NCBI GenBank assembly: GCA_947488175.1
Contig: CANKYO010000003.1
Span: 62,001 to 126,000, forward strand
Direction: 5' to 3'
From: an uncultured Paracoccaceae bacterium
GTDB lineage: Bacteria; Pseudomonadota; Alphaproteobacteria; Rhodobacterales; Rhodobacteraceae
Length of the DNA stretch: 64,000 nt
Positions 17,784-28,200 of this stretch are shown in pieces; the stretch's first letter is position 1; each line of letters begins with the position of its first letter. A program made the position numbers and the translations under genes. A model generated the notes under the pieces. It was not told the DNA's origin. It made no database searches and saw only the letters and a program-made list of their open reading frames with translations.

Positions 17784-20700
17784 ATGAGTATGGACGGACG
17801 CGAAAACGACATTGCGATTGTCGGGATGGCTGCGCATTTGCCCGGTGCTGAGGCTGTGGCGACCTATTGGCAGAACCTCAAGGCTGGCAAATCGTCGATC
17901 CGCAAGCTGGATGAGGCTGCGTTGCTTGAGGCGGGCGAAAGTCCTGATCGGATGCGTCACCGCAACTATGTCCCTGCTGCCGCGACCCTTGACGGGTTCG
18001 AGATGTTCGATGCCGATTTCTTTGGCTTCAGCCCCAAGGAAGCGGCGATCATGGATCCCCAGCATCGCCAGTTTCTGGAAGTGTCTTGGGAAGCGTTTGA
18101 GGATGCTGGGCATCCGCCCGAGAAATTCAGTGGTCCGATTGGTGTTTTTGCAGGCTGCGGTATGGGCAGCTATTTCTATTTCAACATTTGTTCGAACCCG
18201 GATCTGGTGCAAAGCACCGGTATGTTCCTGTTGCGCCATACAGGCAATGACAAGGATTTCATGTCGACCCGGGTCAGTCATGTGTTCGACCTGCATGGTC
18301 CGTCGATCAACATGCAGACCGCCTGTTCGACATCGCTGGTGGCGGCCCATTACGCTTGCCAGTCACTGCTGAACGGTGAATGCGACATGGCGCTGGCCGG
18401 TGGCGTGACCATCGAGCTGCCGCATGGACGAGGGTATATCTTCGAGGATGGCGAGATCCTGTCGCCCGATGGTGAGTGTCATGCGTTCGATCATCGCGCC
18501 GAGGGTACGGTTTTCGGGTCGGGTGCGGGTGCAGTGGTGCTGCGCCGACTGGAGGATGCGATTGCCGATGGCGATCATATCTGGGCAGTGATCAAGGGGT
18601 CGGCTGTCAACAATGATGGGTCCGCCAAGGCTGGTTATCTGGCGCCGAGCGTTGAGGGTCAGGCTGCCGCAATTGCAGAGGCGCACGCGATGGCGGGCGT
18701 TTCCGCCGACACCATCGACTATGTCGAATGCCACGGCACTGGGACCTATCTGGGTGACCCAATCGAAGTTGCCGCCCTGACCAGCGCCTTTCGCGAAACC
18801 ACAAACGAAAAGCATTTCTGCAAGATCGGGTCGGTCAAGACCAATATCGGTCATCTGGATACGGCTGCCGGTGTGGCGAGCCTCGTCAAAACGGCGATGT
18901 CGTTGCATCACAAGCAGATCCCGCCAAGCCTGGGGTATGAGGCGCCGAACCCGTCGATTGATTTCGAAAACAGCCCGTTCAGCGTAAATGCGACACTGGC
19001 CGATTGGACGTCGCACAAGGGTCCACGCCGGGCCGGGGTCAATTCGCTGGGGGTCGGGGGCACAAACGCCCATCTGATCCTTGAGGAGGCACCTGAACGC
19101 GTGGCGTCGGATGAATCCGACTGGCCTTTTCACATTCTGACGATTTCTGGCCGGTCAAAATCTGCGTTGGATGCCAATACCAGTGCGCTTGCCGCCTATC
19201 TGCGCGATAGCCCCGATCTGCCATTAGCCGATGTGGCGTTTACGCTAAAGGAAGGTCGCCGGACATTTGAGAAGCGGCGCGTTGTCGTCGCTGAAACGGC
19301 CATAGAGGCCGCCGCGCTTTTGGAAGAGGCCGATCCGCGTCGCGTCTTTACCCATTCGGAACTGACGAACCCCGATGTGGTTTTTATGTTCCCCGGCGGC
19401 GGTGCGCAATACGTAAATATGGCGCGCGATCTGTACGAGACGGAGCCCGTTTTTCAGGACTGGATGGATCGTGGTCTAGATATCCTGCAACCCAAGCTGG
19501 ATTATGACATTCGCGCGCTTTGGCTACCGGAACCGGGGGATGAAGACGCCGCCGCACAGGCGCTGCAGAAGCCGTCGGTGCAGTTGCCGCTGATCATGAT
19601 CACCGAATATGCGCTGGCGCAGTTGTGGATGTCATGGGGGGTGGAACCTGCCGCCCTCGTTGGTCATTCCATGGGTGAAAACACGGCGGCCTGTCTGGCG
19701 GGCGTCATGTCGTTCGAGGATTGCATCGGGCTGGTGTTGCTGCGCGGGCAGCTGTTCGACACCGTGCCTGCAGGTGGGATGCTGAGCGTGCCGCTGTCGC
19801 TGGATGATCTGCAGCCCTATATGGCGGATGATCTGGATATCGCCAGCGTCAATGCTCCGGGGCTGACGGTTGTATCCGGCCCGCAGGCGGCGCTGGACGC
19901 GCTGGCCGAACGGCTGACGCAGGCCGAGATTGAAAGTCAGCGTATCCAGATCGACATCGCCGCCCATTCGCGGATGCTGGAACCGATCCTTGGCCGCTTC
20001 CATGACTATCTGGCGTCGATCCCGCTGAACCCGCCGCAGATTCCGATCATCTCGAACCGCAGCGGTGTGACGCTGACCGATGCAGAGGCCACCGACCCCG
20101 CCTATTGGGTCGCCCATCTGCGCAATACCGTGAATTTTGCCGATTGCATCACTACGCTGAGTGAAAAGGCCGACCGGATTTATATTGAGGTTGGTCCCGG
20201 AAAGGCGCTGAGTTCGCTGACCCAGGCCCATGACGCGGTGCCGGGCCAGCAAGTGACCAGCAGCTTGCGCCATCCGCAGCAGGATGTCGCGGATGATGTT
20301 TATTTCATCAGTGTCTTCGGGCGGTTCTGGGCACTGGGATACGATCTGGACTGGTCGCAGATCTGGGGTGAGTCCAAGCGGCATCGCGTGCCGCTGCCGA
20401 CTTACGCTTTCCAGCGCAGCCCCTATTTCATTGAGCCGGGCAAGGCTGAAACCGCTGCGCCCGCCACGTTGCCGATGCGGATCGAGGATGTTGAAAACTG
20501 GGGGTATCGCCCGGTCTGGCATCATCGTCTGCCCCATATCGATGTCGCAATCGATGGCGGCCTGAGCGTTGATGGCGCGGCGATCACCCCGCAAAGCTGG
20601 CTGATCTTCATGGATGATGCCGGTTTGGGTGCCAAGCTGTCCGCCCGGCTGCGTGATGCAGGACATGCAGTGACAGAGGTGCGGGCCGGCGACAGTTTCG

Positions 20701-23700
20701 GGCGCGATGCGGATGGGCACTATGTACTGGCACCTGAACGCGGCCGTGAAGGATACGATCAGCTGATCGCCGATTTGCTGGCGCGTGGTCAGGCACCATC
20801 GCGGATCGTGCATTTGTGGCTTGTGACCGCGACCGAGACGTTCCGCCCCGGCGGCAGTTTTTTCCACCGCAATCAGGAGCAGGGGTTCTATAGCCTGATG
20901 TTTCTGGCGCAGGCATTGTCCGATGAAAGCCTGCCCAAGCCGCTGCATATCACCGCGGTGACCAGCGGTGCGACCAGCGTGAATGGCGAACCGCTGCCTT
21001 ATCCCGAGAAATCGACCATCCTTGGACCGGCCCGTGTGATGCCGCGTGAATTGCCGGGGGTGACCTGTGCGGTTCTTGACGTGGTTCTGCCGAAGGGCCG
21101 TAGAGCGAACCTTGACGGTTTGGCGGATAGTCTTTTGCAGGATGTATTGGCCAAGCCAGCGAATGGCGTAGCGGCGTATCGCGATAGTAAGCGGCTGGAG
21201 CTGTCGCATGAGGCCGCGACGCTTGAGGAACCTGAGGAACCCGCAATCCGCGATGGGGCGGTGTGCCTGATCACAGGCGGTTTCGGTGGCATTGGCCTGA
21301 CGCTGGCCGAAGACCTGATTGTCAAACACAAGGCAAAGATCGTTCTGTTATCGCGTAATCCATTGCCGGACCCTGCGGATCGTGACGCCTATATGCGCGA
21401 TAACGGGCCTTTTGACAGTATCTCGCGTCGCATCGCCGCCGTTCAACGGCTGGAGGCGCTGGGTGCAGAGGTCATGATTGCCGCTGCCGATGTCTGCAAT
21501 CTGGAAGACATGCGCGATATTGTCGATCAGGTCAAAGACCGCTTTGGCAGTCTGGATGTCGTGATCCACGGTGCGGGTGTGATCGCGGATGCGCCGCTTT
21601 TGACCAAGGACCAGTTCGAGGTTGAGGCGGTTTTCGCCCCCAAAATTCACGGTACGCAAGTTCTGAACACCCTGTTCCCCGATGGGTCTCTGGATTTGAT
21701 GGTCGTCTTTGCATCATCCAGTACCGTTACTGCCCCCGCAGGACAGGTCGATTATGTGGCCGCAAACGCCTTTCTGAATGCTTTTGCCAATAGCCGTCAG
21801 GGTGGCAAGACCAAGGTCGTGGCGATCAACTGGGGTATCTGGTCAGAGGTCGGTATGGCAGCTGACGCTATGGCCGAACGGTTGGGCAATCAGGCCCCCG
21901 CACCCGCCCTGCCAGTTGACGCACCGTTGCTGGATGAGACGAGTTTTGATCGTGAGGGCAATCGGATTTTCACGGCGACTTATGACATCAGCCGCTGGAT
22001 CATGGACCAACACCGCACCCGTGACGGGCAGGCGCTGCTGCCTGGTACAGGGTATCTGGAACTGATTGCTGAAGCGCTGAGAGCGCAGGGCGAGACGGGT
22101 CCGTTTGAGATCAGTGATCTGTATTTCTTCCGCCCGCTTGATGTGGCGGATACCGGAGACCGGCAGATGCGGTTGCGGCTGACCCGGACGGATGCGGGCT
22201 ATACGGTGACTATTCAAAGCGATGTGCGCGTTGGCAGCCGAGAGGGCTTTGCATTAAATGCGCAGGCCAATGTGGCGCTTGGTAAACGGCCGGTTCCCGC
22301 GCCGTTGGAGATTGCGGCGATTGATGCGCGTTGTTCCAACAAGCACGGCGATGATCCCAATGGGCACCGATCACCGCAAGAAGAGCATCTGAATTTTGGT
22401 CCACGCTGGCGCGTTCTGCGGACCATGGCTTATGGCGACGGTGAAGGGTTGGCCAGACTGGCGTTGCCAGATGCGTTTCGCGGCGATCTAGCAGAGGGCT
22501 ATCTGCTTCACCCCGCATTGCTGGATCTAGCGACCGGCTGGGCAATGCAGTTGATCAGAGGCTACGAAGCGAAGAACCTGTGGGTGCCCGTGTCCTATGG
22601 CAGTGTGCAGGTTTTTGCCCCGCTCCCGGCCGAAATCTACAGCCATGTGCGCAACGCCGGGGCGAACACGACGGCCAATCCATTTGCCAGCTTTGATATC
22701 TCGCTGGCGGATGCGGATGGCAATATCTGTATGGAGATCAAAGGATTCACTATTCACCGGCTTGAAGGTGGTTTCGCTGCCACAAAGGCCCCAAGTGCGA
22801 GTGAGATTGAGTTCACGGATGCTGATGCGGCCAATGACAAGCCGCTATCACCGGCAGAGGAGCGCTTGCAGCATAACATCTGCCAGGGCATCCAGCCCGC
22901 CGAAGGGGCACAAGCCTTTGAGCGGGCGCTGGCCAGCGGTCTGGGTCAAGTCGTGATATCCTCGCTTGATCTGCCGACGCTGATTGCACAGGCCAATGTT
23001 GTGGACAGTGCTGAGGCCGGTGATGGGCAGAAATTCCAGCGCCCAGAGTTGGACAGCGAATATGTTGCCCCATCCACAGATATCGAACGGACTCTTGTAG
23101 GGTTTTGGGAGGACCTTCTGGGTGTCGATCAGGTCGGCGTGGCCGACAGCTTCTTTGATCTGGGCGGTCATTCCCTGATCGCGGTGCGTCTTTTTGCCAT
23201 GATCAAGAAGGCCTATCGGACCGAATTCCCGATTTCTGTCCTGTTTGAGGCGCCAACGATTGCGCAATGCGCTGCCCTGATCGCGGAACGCACCGGTGGT
23301 GACAGTGATACAGCGGTGGATGGTGGGGTTGCGGAGGCCCCGAAACGCCGCTTCACTCATCTGGTCGCGATGCACAAGGGCGAAGGCGGGCCGAAAACAC
23401 CGTTCTTTCTTGTCGCTGGTATGTTTGGCAATGTCCTGAACCTGCGCCATCTTGCCCATCTGATCGGGCAGGACCGTCCGTTTTACGGTCTTCAGGCACG
23501 CGGCCTTTTGGGGGATCAGCCGCCGCATGAAACATTGGCCGATGCGGCCACGGATATGATCGCCGAGCTACGTCAGGTGCAACCGCAGGGGCCCTATATG
23601 CTGGGTGGTTTCTCTGGTGGTGGCCTGACTGCTTATGAAATGGCGCATCAGTTGGAGGCAGAGGGTGAGACTGTCAGCCTGCTGGTTATGCTGGATACAC

Positions 23701-24209
23701 CTCTGCCGATGCGGCCTGTCCCGAGTAAAGCCGATAAGGCACTGATCAAACTGCATGAGATTAGGCGCAAGGGACCAAAATATCTGGTCGAATGGGCGCG
23801 TAACCGTATTGCTTGGGAATTGGGCAAGAAAGACCGTGCGCAGATTGCGCAGGCTGATGACAATCAGTTTCATGATGCTGCGATTGAAGCCGCGTTCTAT
23901 GCAGCGCTGCCCAAGTTCGACCTGCGTCCGTGGGATGGCAATGTCACCTTGTTCCGGCCACCGTTGGATCGGTGTTACAAGGTGTCTGGCGGTCAATGGA
24001 TCTCGGCAGCCAAGGAATATGTTTACCCTGATAATGATTGGGGTCGTTGGCTGTCAGGGCTCGAGGTGATCGAGGTGCCGGGCGACCATGACAGCATGGT
24101 GTTAGAGCCGAATGTGCGCGTGCTGGCGACCAAGATGAAGGCGGCCATCGTAGCGGCCGAAGACGCCGACCCGATCACCGATACCGCCGATCAGATCGCG
24201 GCGGAATGA
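17784..24209 (+). CDS. Type I polyketide synthase, KS-AT-KR-DH-ACP-TE
   Basis: A single-module PKS of 2141 residues. Ketosynthase (about 8-430): active Cys181 in ACSTSLVA, His motifs VECHGTGTYLGDP and NIGHLDTAAG. Acyltransferase (about 530-850): VGHSMGE with Ser629; the AAHS specificity motif does not clearly mark malonyl or methylmalonyl. Ketoreductase: Rossmann LITGGFGGIG near 1160 and catalytic YVAAN near 1322. Dehydratase-like hot-dog domain (about 1390-1660): MDQHRTRDGQALLPG and HPALLDLATGW. Carrier: GGHSLI, Ser about 1796. Type I thioesterase: GGFSGGG, Ser about 1943. The dehydratase after the ketoreductase is not the usual order, and no enoylreductase is seen. I chose the ATG at 17784 (MSMDGREND); a further in-frame ATG lies at 17745. 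It overlaps the next gene by 4 nt. Confidence 0.92.
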   Translation: MSMDGRENDIAIVGMAAHLPGAEAVATYWQNLKAGKSSIRKLDEAALLEAGESPDRMRHRNYVPAAATLDGFEMFDADFFGFSPKEAAIMDPQHRQFLEVSWEAFEDAGHPPEKFSGPIGVFAGCGMGSYFYFNICSNPDLVQSTGMFLLRHTGNDKDFMSTRVSHVFDLHGPSINMQTACSTSLVAAHYACQSLLNGECDMALAGGVTIELPHGRGYIFEDGEILSPDGECHAFDHRAEGTVFGSGAGAVVLRRLEDAIADGDHIWAVIKGSAVNNDGSAKAGYLAPSVEGQAAAIAEAHAMAGVSADTIDYVECHGTGTYLGDPIEVAALTSAFRETTNEKHFCKIGSVKTNIGHLDTAAGVASLVKTAMSLHHKQIPPSLGYEAPNPSIDFENSPFSVNATLADWTSHKGPRRAGVNSLGVGGTNAHLILEEAPERVASDESDWPFHILTISGRSKSALDANTSALAAYLRDSPDLPLADVAFTLKEGRRTFEKRRVVVAETAIEAAALLEEADPRRVFTHSELTNPDVVFMFPGGGAQYVNMARDLYETEPVFQDWMDRGLDILQPKLDYDIRALWLPEPGDEDAAAQALQKPSVQLPLIMITEYALAQLWMSWGVEPAALVGHSMGENTAACLAGVMSFEDCIGLVLLRGQLFDTVPAGGMLSVPLSLDDLQPYMADDLDIASVNAPGLTVVSGPQAALDALAERLTQAEIESQRIQIDIAAHSRMLEPILGRFHDYLASIPLNPPQIPIISNRSGVTLTDAEATDPAYWVAHLRNTVNFADCITTLSEKADRIYIEVGPGKALSSLTQAHDAVPGQQVTSSLRHPQQDVADDVYFISVFGRFWALGYDLDWSQIWGESKRHRVPLPTYAFQRSPYFIEPGKAETAAPATLPMRIEDVENWGYRPVWHHRLPHIDVAIDGGLSVDGAAITPQSWLIFMDDAGLGAKLSARLRDAGHAVTEVRAGDSFGRDADGHYVLAPERGREGYDQLIADLLARGQAPSRIVHLWLVTATETFRPGGSFFHRNQEQGFYSLMFLAQALSDESLPKPLHITAVTSGATSVNGEPLPYPEKSTILGPARVMPRELPGVTCAVLDVVLPKGRRANLDGLADSLLQDVLAKPANGVAAYRDSKRLELSHEAATLEEPEEPAIRDGAVCLITGGFGGIGLTLAEDLIVKHKAKIVLLSRNPLPDPADRDAYMRDNGPFDSISRRIAAVQRLEALGAEVMIAAADVCNLEDMRDIVDQVKDRFGSLDVVIHGAGVIADAPLLTKDQFEVEAVFAPKIHGTQVLNTLFPDGSLDLMVVFASSSTVTAPAGQVDYVAANAFLNAFANSRQGGKTKVVAINWGIWSEVGMAADAMAERLGNQAPAPALPVDAPLLDETSFDREGNRIFTATYDISRWIMDQHRTRDGQALLPGTGYLELIAEALRAQGETGPFEISDLYFFRPLDVADTGDRQMRLRLTRTDAGYTVTIQSDVRVGSREGFALNAQANVALGKRPVPAPLEIAAIDARCSNKHGDDPNGHRSPQEEHLNFGPRWRVLRTMAYGDGEGLARLALPDAFRGDLAEGYLLHPALLDLATGWAMQLIRGYEAKNLWVPVSYGSVQVFAPLPAEIYSHVRNAGANTTANPFASFDISLADADGNICMEIKGFTIHRLEGGFAATKAPSASEIEFTDADAANDKPLSPAEERLQHNICQGIQPAEGAQAFERALASGLGQVVISSLDLPTLIAQANVVDSAEAGDGQKFQRPELDSEYVAPSTDIERTLVGFWEDLLGVDQVGVADSFFDLGGHSLIAVRLFAMIKKAYRTEFPISVLFEAPTIAQCAALIAERTGGDSDTAVDGGVAEAPKRRFTHLVAMHKGEGGPKTPFFLVAGMFGNVLNLRHLAHLIGQDRPFYGLQARGLLGDQPPHETLADAATDMIAELRQVQPQGPYMLGGFSGGGLTAYEMAHQLEAEGETVSLLVMLDTPLPMRPVPSKADKALIKLHEIRRKGPKYLVEWARNRIAWELGKKDRAQIAQADDNQFHDAAIEAAFYAALPKFDLRPWDGNVTLFRPPLDRCYKVSGGQWISAAKEYVYPDNDWGRWLSGLEVIEVPGDHDSMVLEPNVRVLATKMKAAIVAAEDADPITDTADQIAAE

Positions 24210-25225
24210 CGATGGCTGACCCGACACTCTGGACCATTATCCTGAATTACAAGACGCCCGATATGACCCTGCGGTCGGCTGAGGCCGCGCTGCGCGAAAT
24301 GGAGGGAATCGACGGGCAGATCATCATCGTGGACAACGATTCACGGGACGGATCGTTTGATGCGCTAGAGGCTGGCGTGAAGGAACGTGGTTGGGACCGG
24401 GTCCGCGTTGTGCAGTCCGGTCACAATGGTGGTTTTGGTGCTGGCAACAATTATGGCATTCAGGCGGGGCTGCGTGATGGTCCGCCGCCTGACTATGTTT
24501 ATATCCTGAATTCAGATGCCTTCCCGGATGACGGGGCGATCAGGATCCTGTTGGACTACCTTCAGGCCAATCCAAAGACCGGGTTTGCGGGCAGCAATAT
24601 CCACGGCCCCGATGGCGACTGGCATTGCACGATCTTCCGCTTTCCATCGATCTGGAGCGAGTTGGAAGGTGCTGCCAAAACCGGCCCGATCACTAAGCTG
24701 CTGCGCCGCCATGTCATCCCGCAACCTTTGCCGGATGGCCCGACGGTTGTGGACTGGGCGGCTGGGGCCAGCATGATGATGCGGTATGAGACGTTGGCCG
24801 AGATCGGTTTGTTTGATGAGACGTTTTTTCTCTATTTCGAGGAGACCGATTTGTGCCGCCGCGCCAAGCTGGCCGGTTGGCCAATGGTCTATCTGCCCGA
24901 CAGCAAGGTGACCCACATCGGGTCGGTCTCAACAGGTATGAAGACTTGGGCGCGCAAGCCCGGCTACTGGTTTGACTCGCGCCTGCATTACTTCGTCAAG
25001 AACCATGGTCGCGCCTATGCGGCAGCGGCAACTGTTGCGCATGTTGCCGGCGGCCTGGTCTGGCGTCTGCGATGCCTGATCCAGCGCAAGCAGGTTGGTG
25101 GAGAGGCACGGTTTCTTCGCGATCTGATGGTGCATGATATCCGCGCTGCGGCGCGGAGCGCAAAACTCAACGCAACTGACGCTGCGATCCAAAATACCCC
25201 CCTTGTCCACTCGGGGCAGTCATGA
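24206..25225 (+). CDS. Glycosyltransferase family 2 (rhamnosyltransferase-like)
   Basis: This 339-residue GT-A enzyme shows LWTIILNYKTPDMTLRS, IIIVDNDSRDGSFD, GFGAGNNYGI and ILNSDAFPDDGA, then WAAGASMMMR and FFLYFEETDLCRRAK. These are typical of the WbbL/RfbN-like rhamnosyltransferase branch, though the donor is not fixed by sequence. The start ATG overlaps the PKS stop (ATGA); a second ATG lies two codons on. Placement between the PKS and the NRPS-like gene suggests that the assembled product is glycosylated, or that the PKS product is attached to a glycan. Confidence 0.88.
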   Translation: MTMADPTLWTIILNYKTPDMTLRSAEAALREMEGIDGQIIIVDNDSRDGSFDALEAGVKERGWDRVRVVQSGHNGGFGAGNNYGIQAGLRDGPPPDYVYILNSDAFPDDGAIRILLDYLQANPKTGFAGSNIHGPDGDWHCTIFRFPSIWSELEGAAKTGPITKLLRRHVIPQPLPDGPTVVDWAAGASMMMRYETLAEIGLFDETFFLYFEETDLCRRAKLAGWPMVYLPDSKVTHIGSVSTGMKTWARKPGYWFDSRLHYFVKNHGRAYAAAATVAHVAGGLVWRLRCLIQRKQVGGEARFLRDLMVHDIRAAARSAKLNATDAAIQNTPLVHSGQS

Positions 25226-25273
25226 GTCTTAAGAGTATCTCCCGGCAAGGGACCACATGCATTGGAGCCACCC

Positions 25274-28200
25274 ATGAGTAGCTTTTCCTGTATTCTGATC
25301 GGCAATGAATCCCTTTTGACCCATTGCGGCCAGATGTTGTTGGACAGGGGTCACCGGATTGAGACGGTTGTGACGCGGGATGACGACGTGCGTGGCTGGG
25401 CTGTCGAAAAAGGGATCAACACGACCCATCCCGGCGCTGGGTTGGCCGGGCGGTTGGCCCCGTGTGACTGGGTTTTGAGCATCGCGAACCTGTCGCTGGT
25501 CCCTGATGATGTTCTTGCGTTGGCTGGGAGAGGGGCCGTCAATTTCCACGATGGGCCGTTGCCTCGCTACGCTGGCTTGAACACGCCGGTCTGGGCGATT
25601 TTGAATGGTGAAACACAGCACGGTATCACCTGGCACATGATTGATGGCGGCGTTGATGAAGGCGCGATTATTGATCAACGTATGTTTGACCTTGCCCCCG
25701 ACGAGACCGCACTGACCCTGAACGCAAAATGCTTTGCCGCCGCAATTGACGGATTTGATGCAGTCATTGCCCAGCTTGAAACGGGTCATCCCGAAGGGCG
25801 GCAGCAGGACCTGGCAGCGCGTCAACTGTTCGCTCGTGCGGATCGTCCTGCGGCGGCTGGGGTGCTTGATTTTGCCAAGGATGCGGACGCCCTGTTGCGG
25901 TTGATCCGCGGGCTGGATCATGGGCACTATTGGAATCCGCTGACGGCCCCGAAGTTACTGTTTGATGATCGGGTTATGCTGGTTGGCAGGGCAGAGATTA
26001 CCGATTTGCCTGCTGCTGCACCCGGAACCGTTCTGGATGCCACAAAAGATGGCGTGGTGGTTGCGACCGCTTCTGAGCCAATTCGCCTGCTGGGGTTAAG
26101 GGATATTTACGGTCAGGATGTTACATCGGCGGACCTGCCCGGCAAAGGCGATAGGTTGCCGCCTCTTGATGCGGATAGGGCAGAGCGGCTGACCGCGGTG
26201 ATGGCACAGATCGCCCCAGGCGAGTTACGGTGGCGTCGCGTTTTGAAATCTTCGGTGCCTGTGCCGCTGGCGGAGGTCACCGACAGTGCCTCGAGTGAAG
26301 TGAAACACCGCGCGTTGGATGTCTCACTGTCACAAGAGCAACTGATCGCTGCGTTCTATGGTCTTTTCGCGCGGATTAATCCCGAGGATAGAGTTTTTCT
26401 AGCGCTACATGCGGCAGATCTGGCGTCGGATACCGGAGTGTTCAGCCGCTGGGTGCCGCTGGCTTTGGACGTGCCGACTAGCGCGACATTCTCTGATATT
26501 GTTTCGAAGGTTGTGGCGGAAGTCTCGTTTGCACAAAAGCATCCGTCTTTCGCACTGGATCTTATTGCGCGTGATCCGGATCTTTCCGACCTCCCGCAGC
26601 CACAGGTCGGCGTGTCACTGGGATCAGCCGATCTGGTTGATGGCACTGCCATAACGCTGGCATTTGCCCAAGATGATCAGGCACCTGTGTTGGTTTATGA
26701 CAGTGCGCGCCTGGCAGATGAGGCGATGGATCGTCTTGTTGACAGGCTGTCTTGCATCGCGTCGGCGTATTCCGATGACGCGGTTATCGCCGAGCTGACG
26801 ATCATGCCAGACACTGAGCGCGATCTGGTTTTGTATGGCTGGAACCGGACGGAAACGGATTATGATCAGGCTGCGACGCTGCATGGTATGTTTGAGCAAC
26901 AGGTAGCGCGCACGCCAGACGCCGTCGCGCTTGTCTTTGAAGATGAGACCTACACTTATGCTGCTTTGAATGCGGCTGCGAACCGTGTCGCTCATGTTCT
27001 GCGCGAGAGCTGCGTTAGCCCCGGCACGCTTGTCGGGCTTTATACGAACCGCTCTGCCGATATGTTGATTGGTGCCCTTGGAATTCTCAAGGCGGGCGGT
27101 GCTTATGTTCCAATGGATCCCGCCTTTCCGGCTGATCGGATTGCCTATTACATTGAGGACAGCGGTGCATCGGTCATCGTGACGCAATCGGAATTGGCTG
27201 CTGCGCTTCCCGCGCATAACGCACAGGTTTTAGCGCTGGATACCGATCCGCGCTTATCGGGCAGCCCCGATGCCAATCCCGATACGCCTATGGATTCGGC
27301 TGATCTGGCTAATGTGATCTACACCTCGGGTTCTACCGGCAAGCCGAAGGGCGTCATGGTGGAGCACCGCAATGTGGCCAATTTCTTTACCGGCATGGAT
27401 GACCGGATCAACCACGACGCGGGCGGTGTCTGGCTGGCGGTGACCAGCCTGTCCTTCGATATCTCGGTGTTGGAGTTGTTCTATACTCTGGCGCGTGGTT
27501 TCAAGCTGGTCATCAGCGGTGATGAAAGCCGCGCGTTGGTGTCTGGCGGCGCCGGGCCAGTCGCGGTCAGCGCGCAGAATATGGATTTCAGCCTGTATTA
27601 CTGGGGCAACAATGATGCGGTCAGCGCCGACCGGTATGAGCTGTTGCTGGAAGGTGCAAAATTCGCCGATGCAAACGGGTTTTGCGCCGTCTGGACGCCG
27701 GAGCGTCATTTTCACGCCTTTGGTGGTTCTTACCCCAATCCAGCGGTGACTGGTGCGGCGGTGGCCTCTGTCACAAAGAATCTGGCGGTCCGGGCTGGTA
27801 GTATCGTCGCACCGCTGCACCATCCGGCGCGAATTGCCGAAGAATGGGCGGTTATTGATAATCTGACGGGTGGTCGGGTTGGTTTGGCAATGGCGTCAGG
27901 CTGGCAGCCTGATGACTTTGTCCTGCGCCCTGAAAATACGCCGCCGGACAACAAGCCGGCATTGGCGGATTCTATCGACAAGGTTCGCAGGCTCTGGGCC
28001 GGTGAAGAGGTCGCGTTCCCGCGCAAAGACGGGAAAATGCACAGCGTCGTGACACAGCCGCGCCCGCTGTCCAAGAAAATCCCGATGTGGGTGACGACGG
28101 CAGGCAACCCTGCCACATGGGCGCAGGCCGGTGAAGTGGGCGCCAATGTGCTGACGCATCTTTTGGGTCAAAGCATTGACGAGGTAGCTGAGAAGATCAC

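Noticed and set aside
19632..21329. 565-codon open frame on the reverse strand inside the PKS
   Set aside because: Antisense shadow of AT/KR coding sequence; composition rich in Arg/Gln/His with no family motif.
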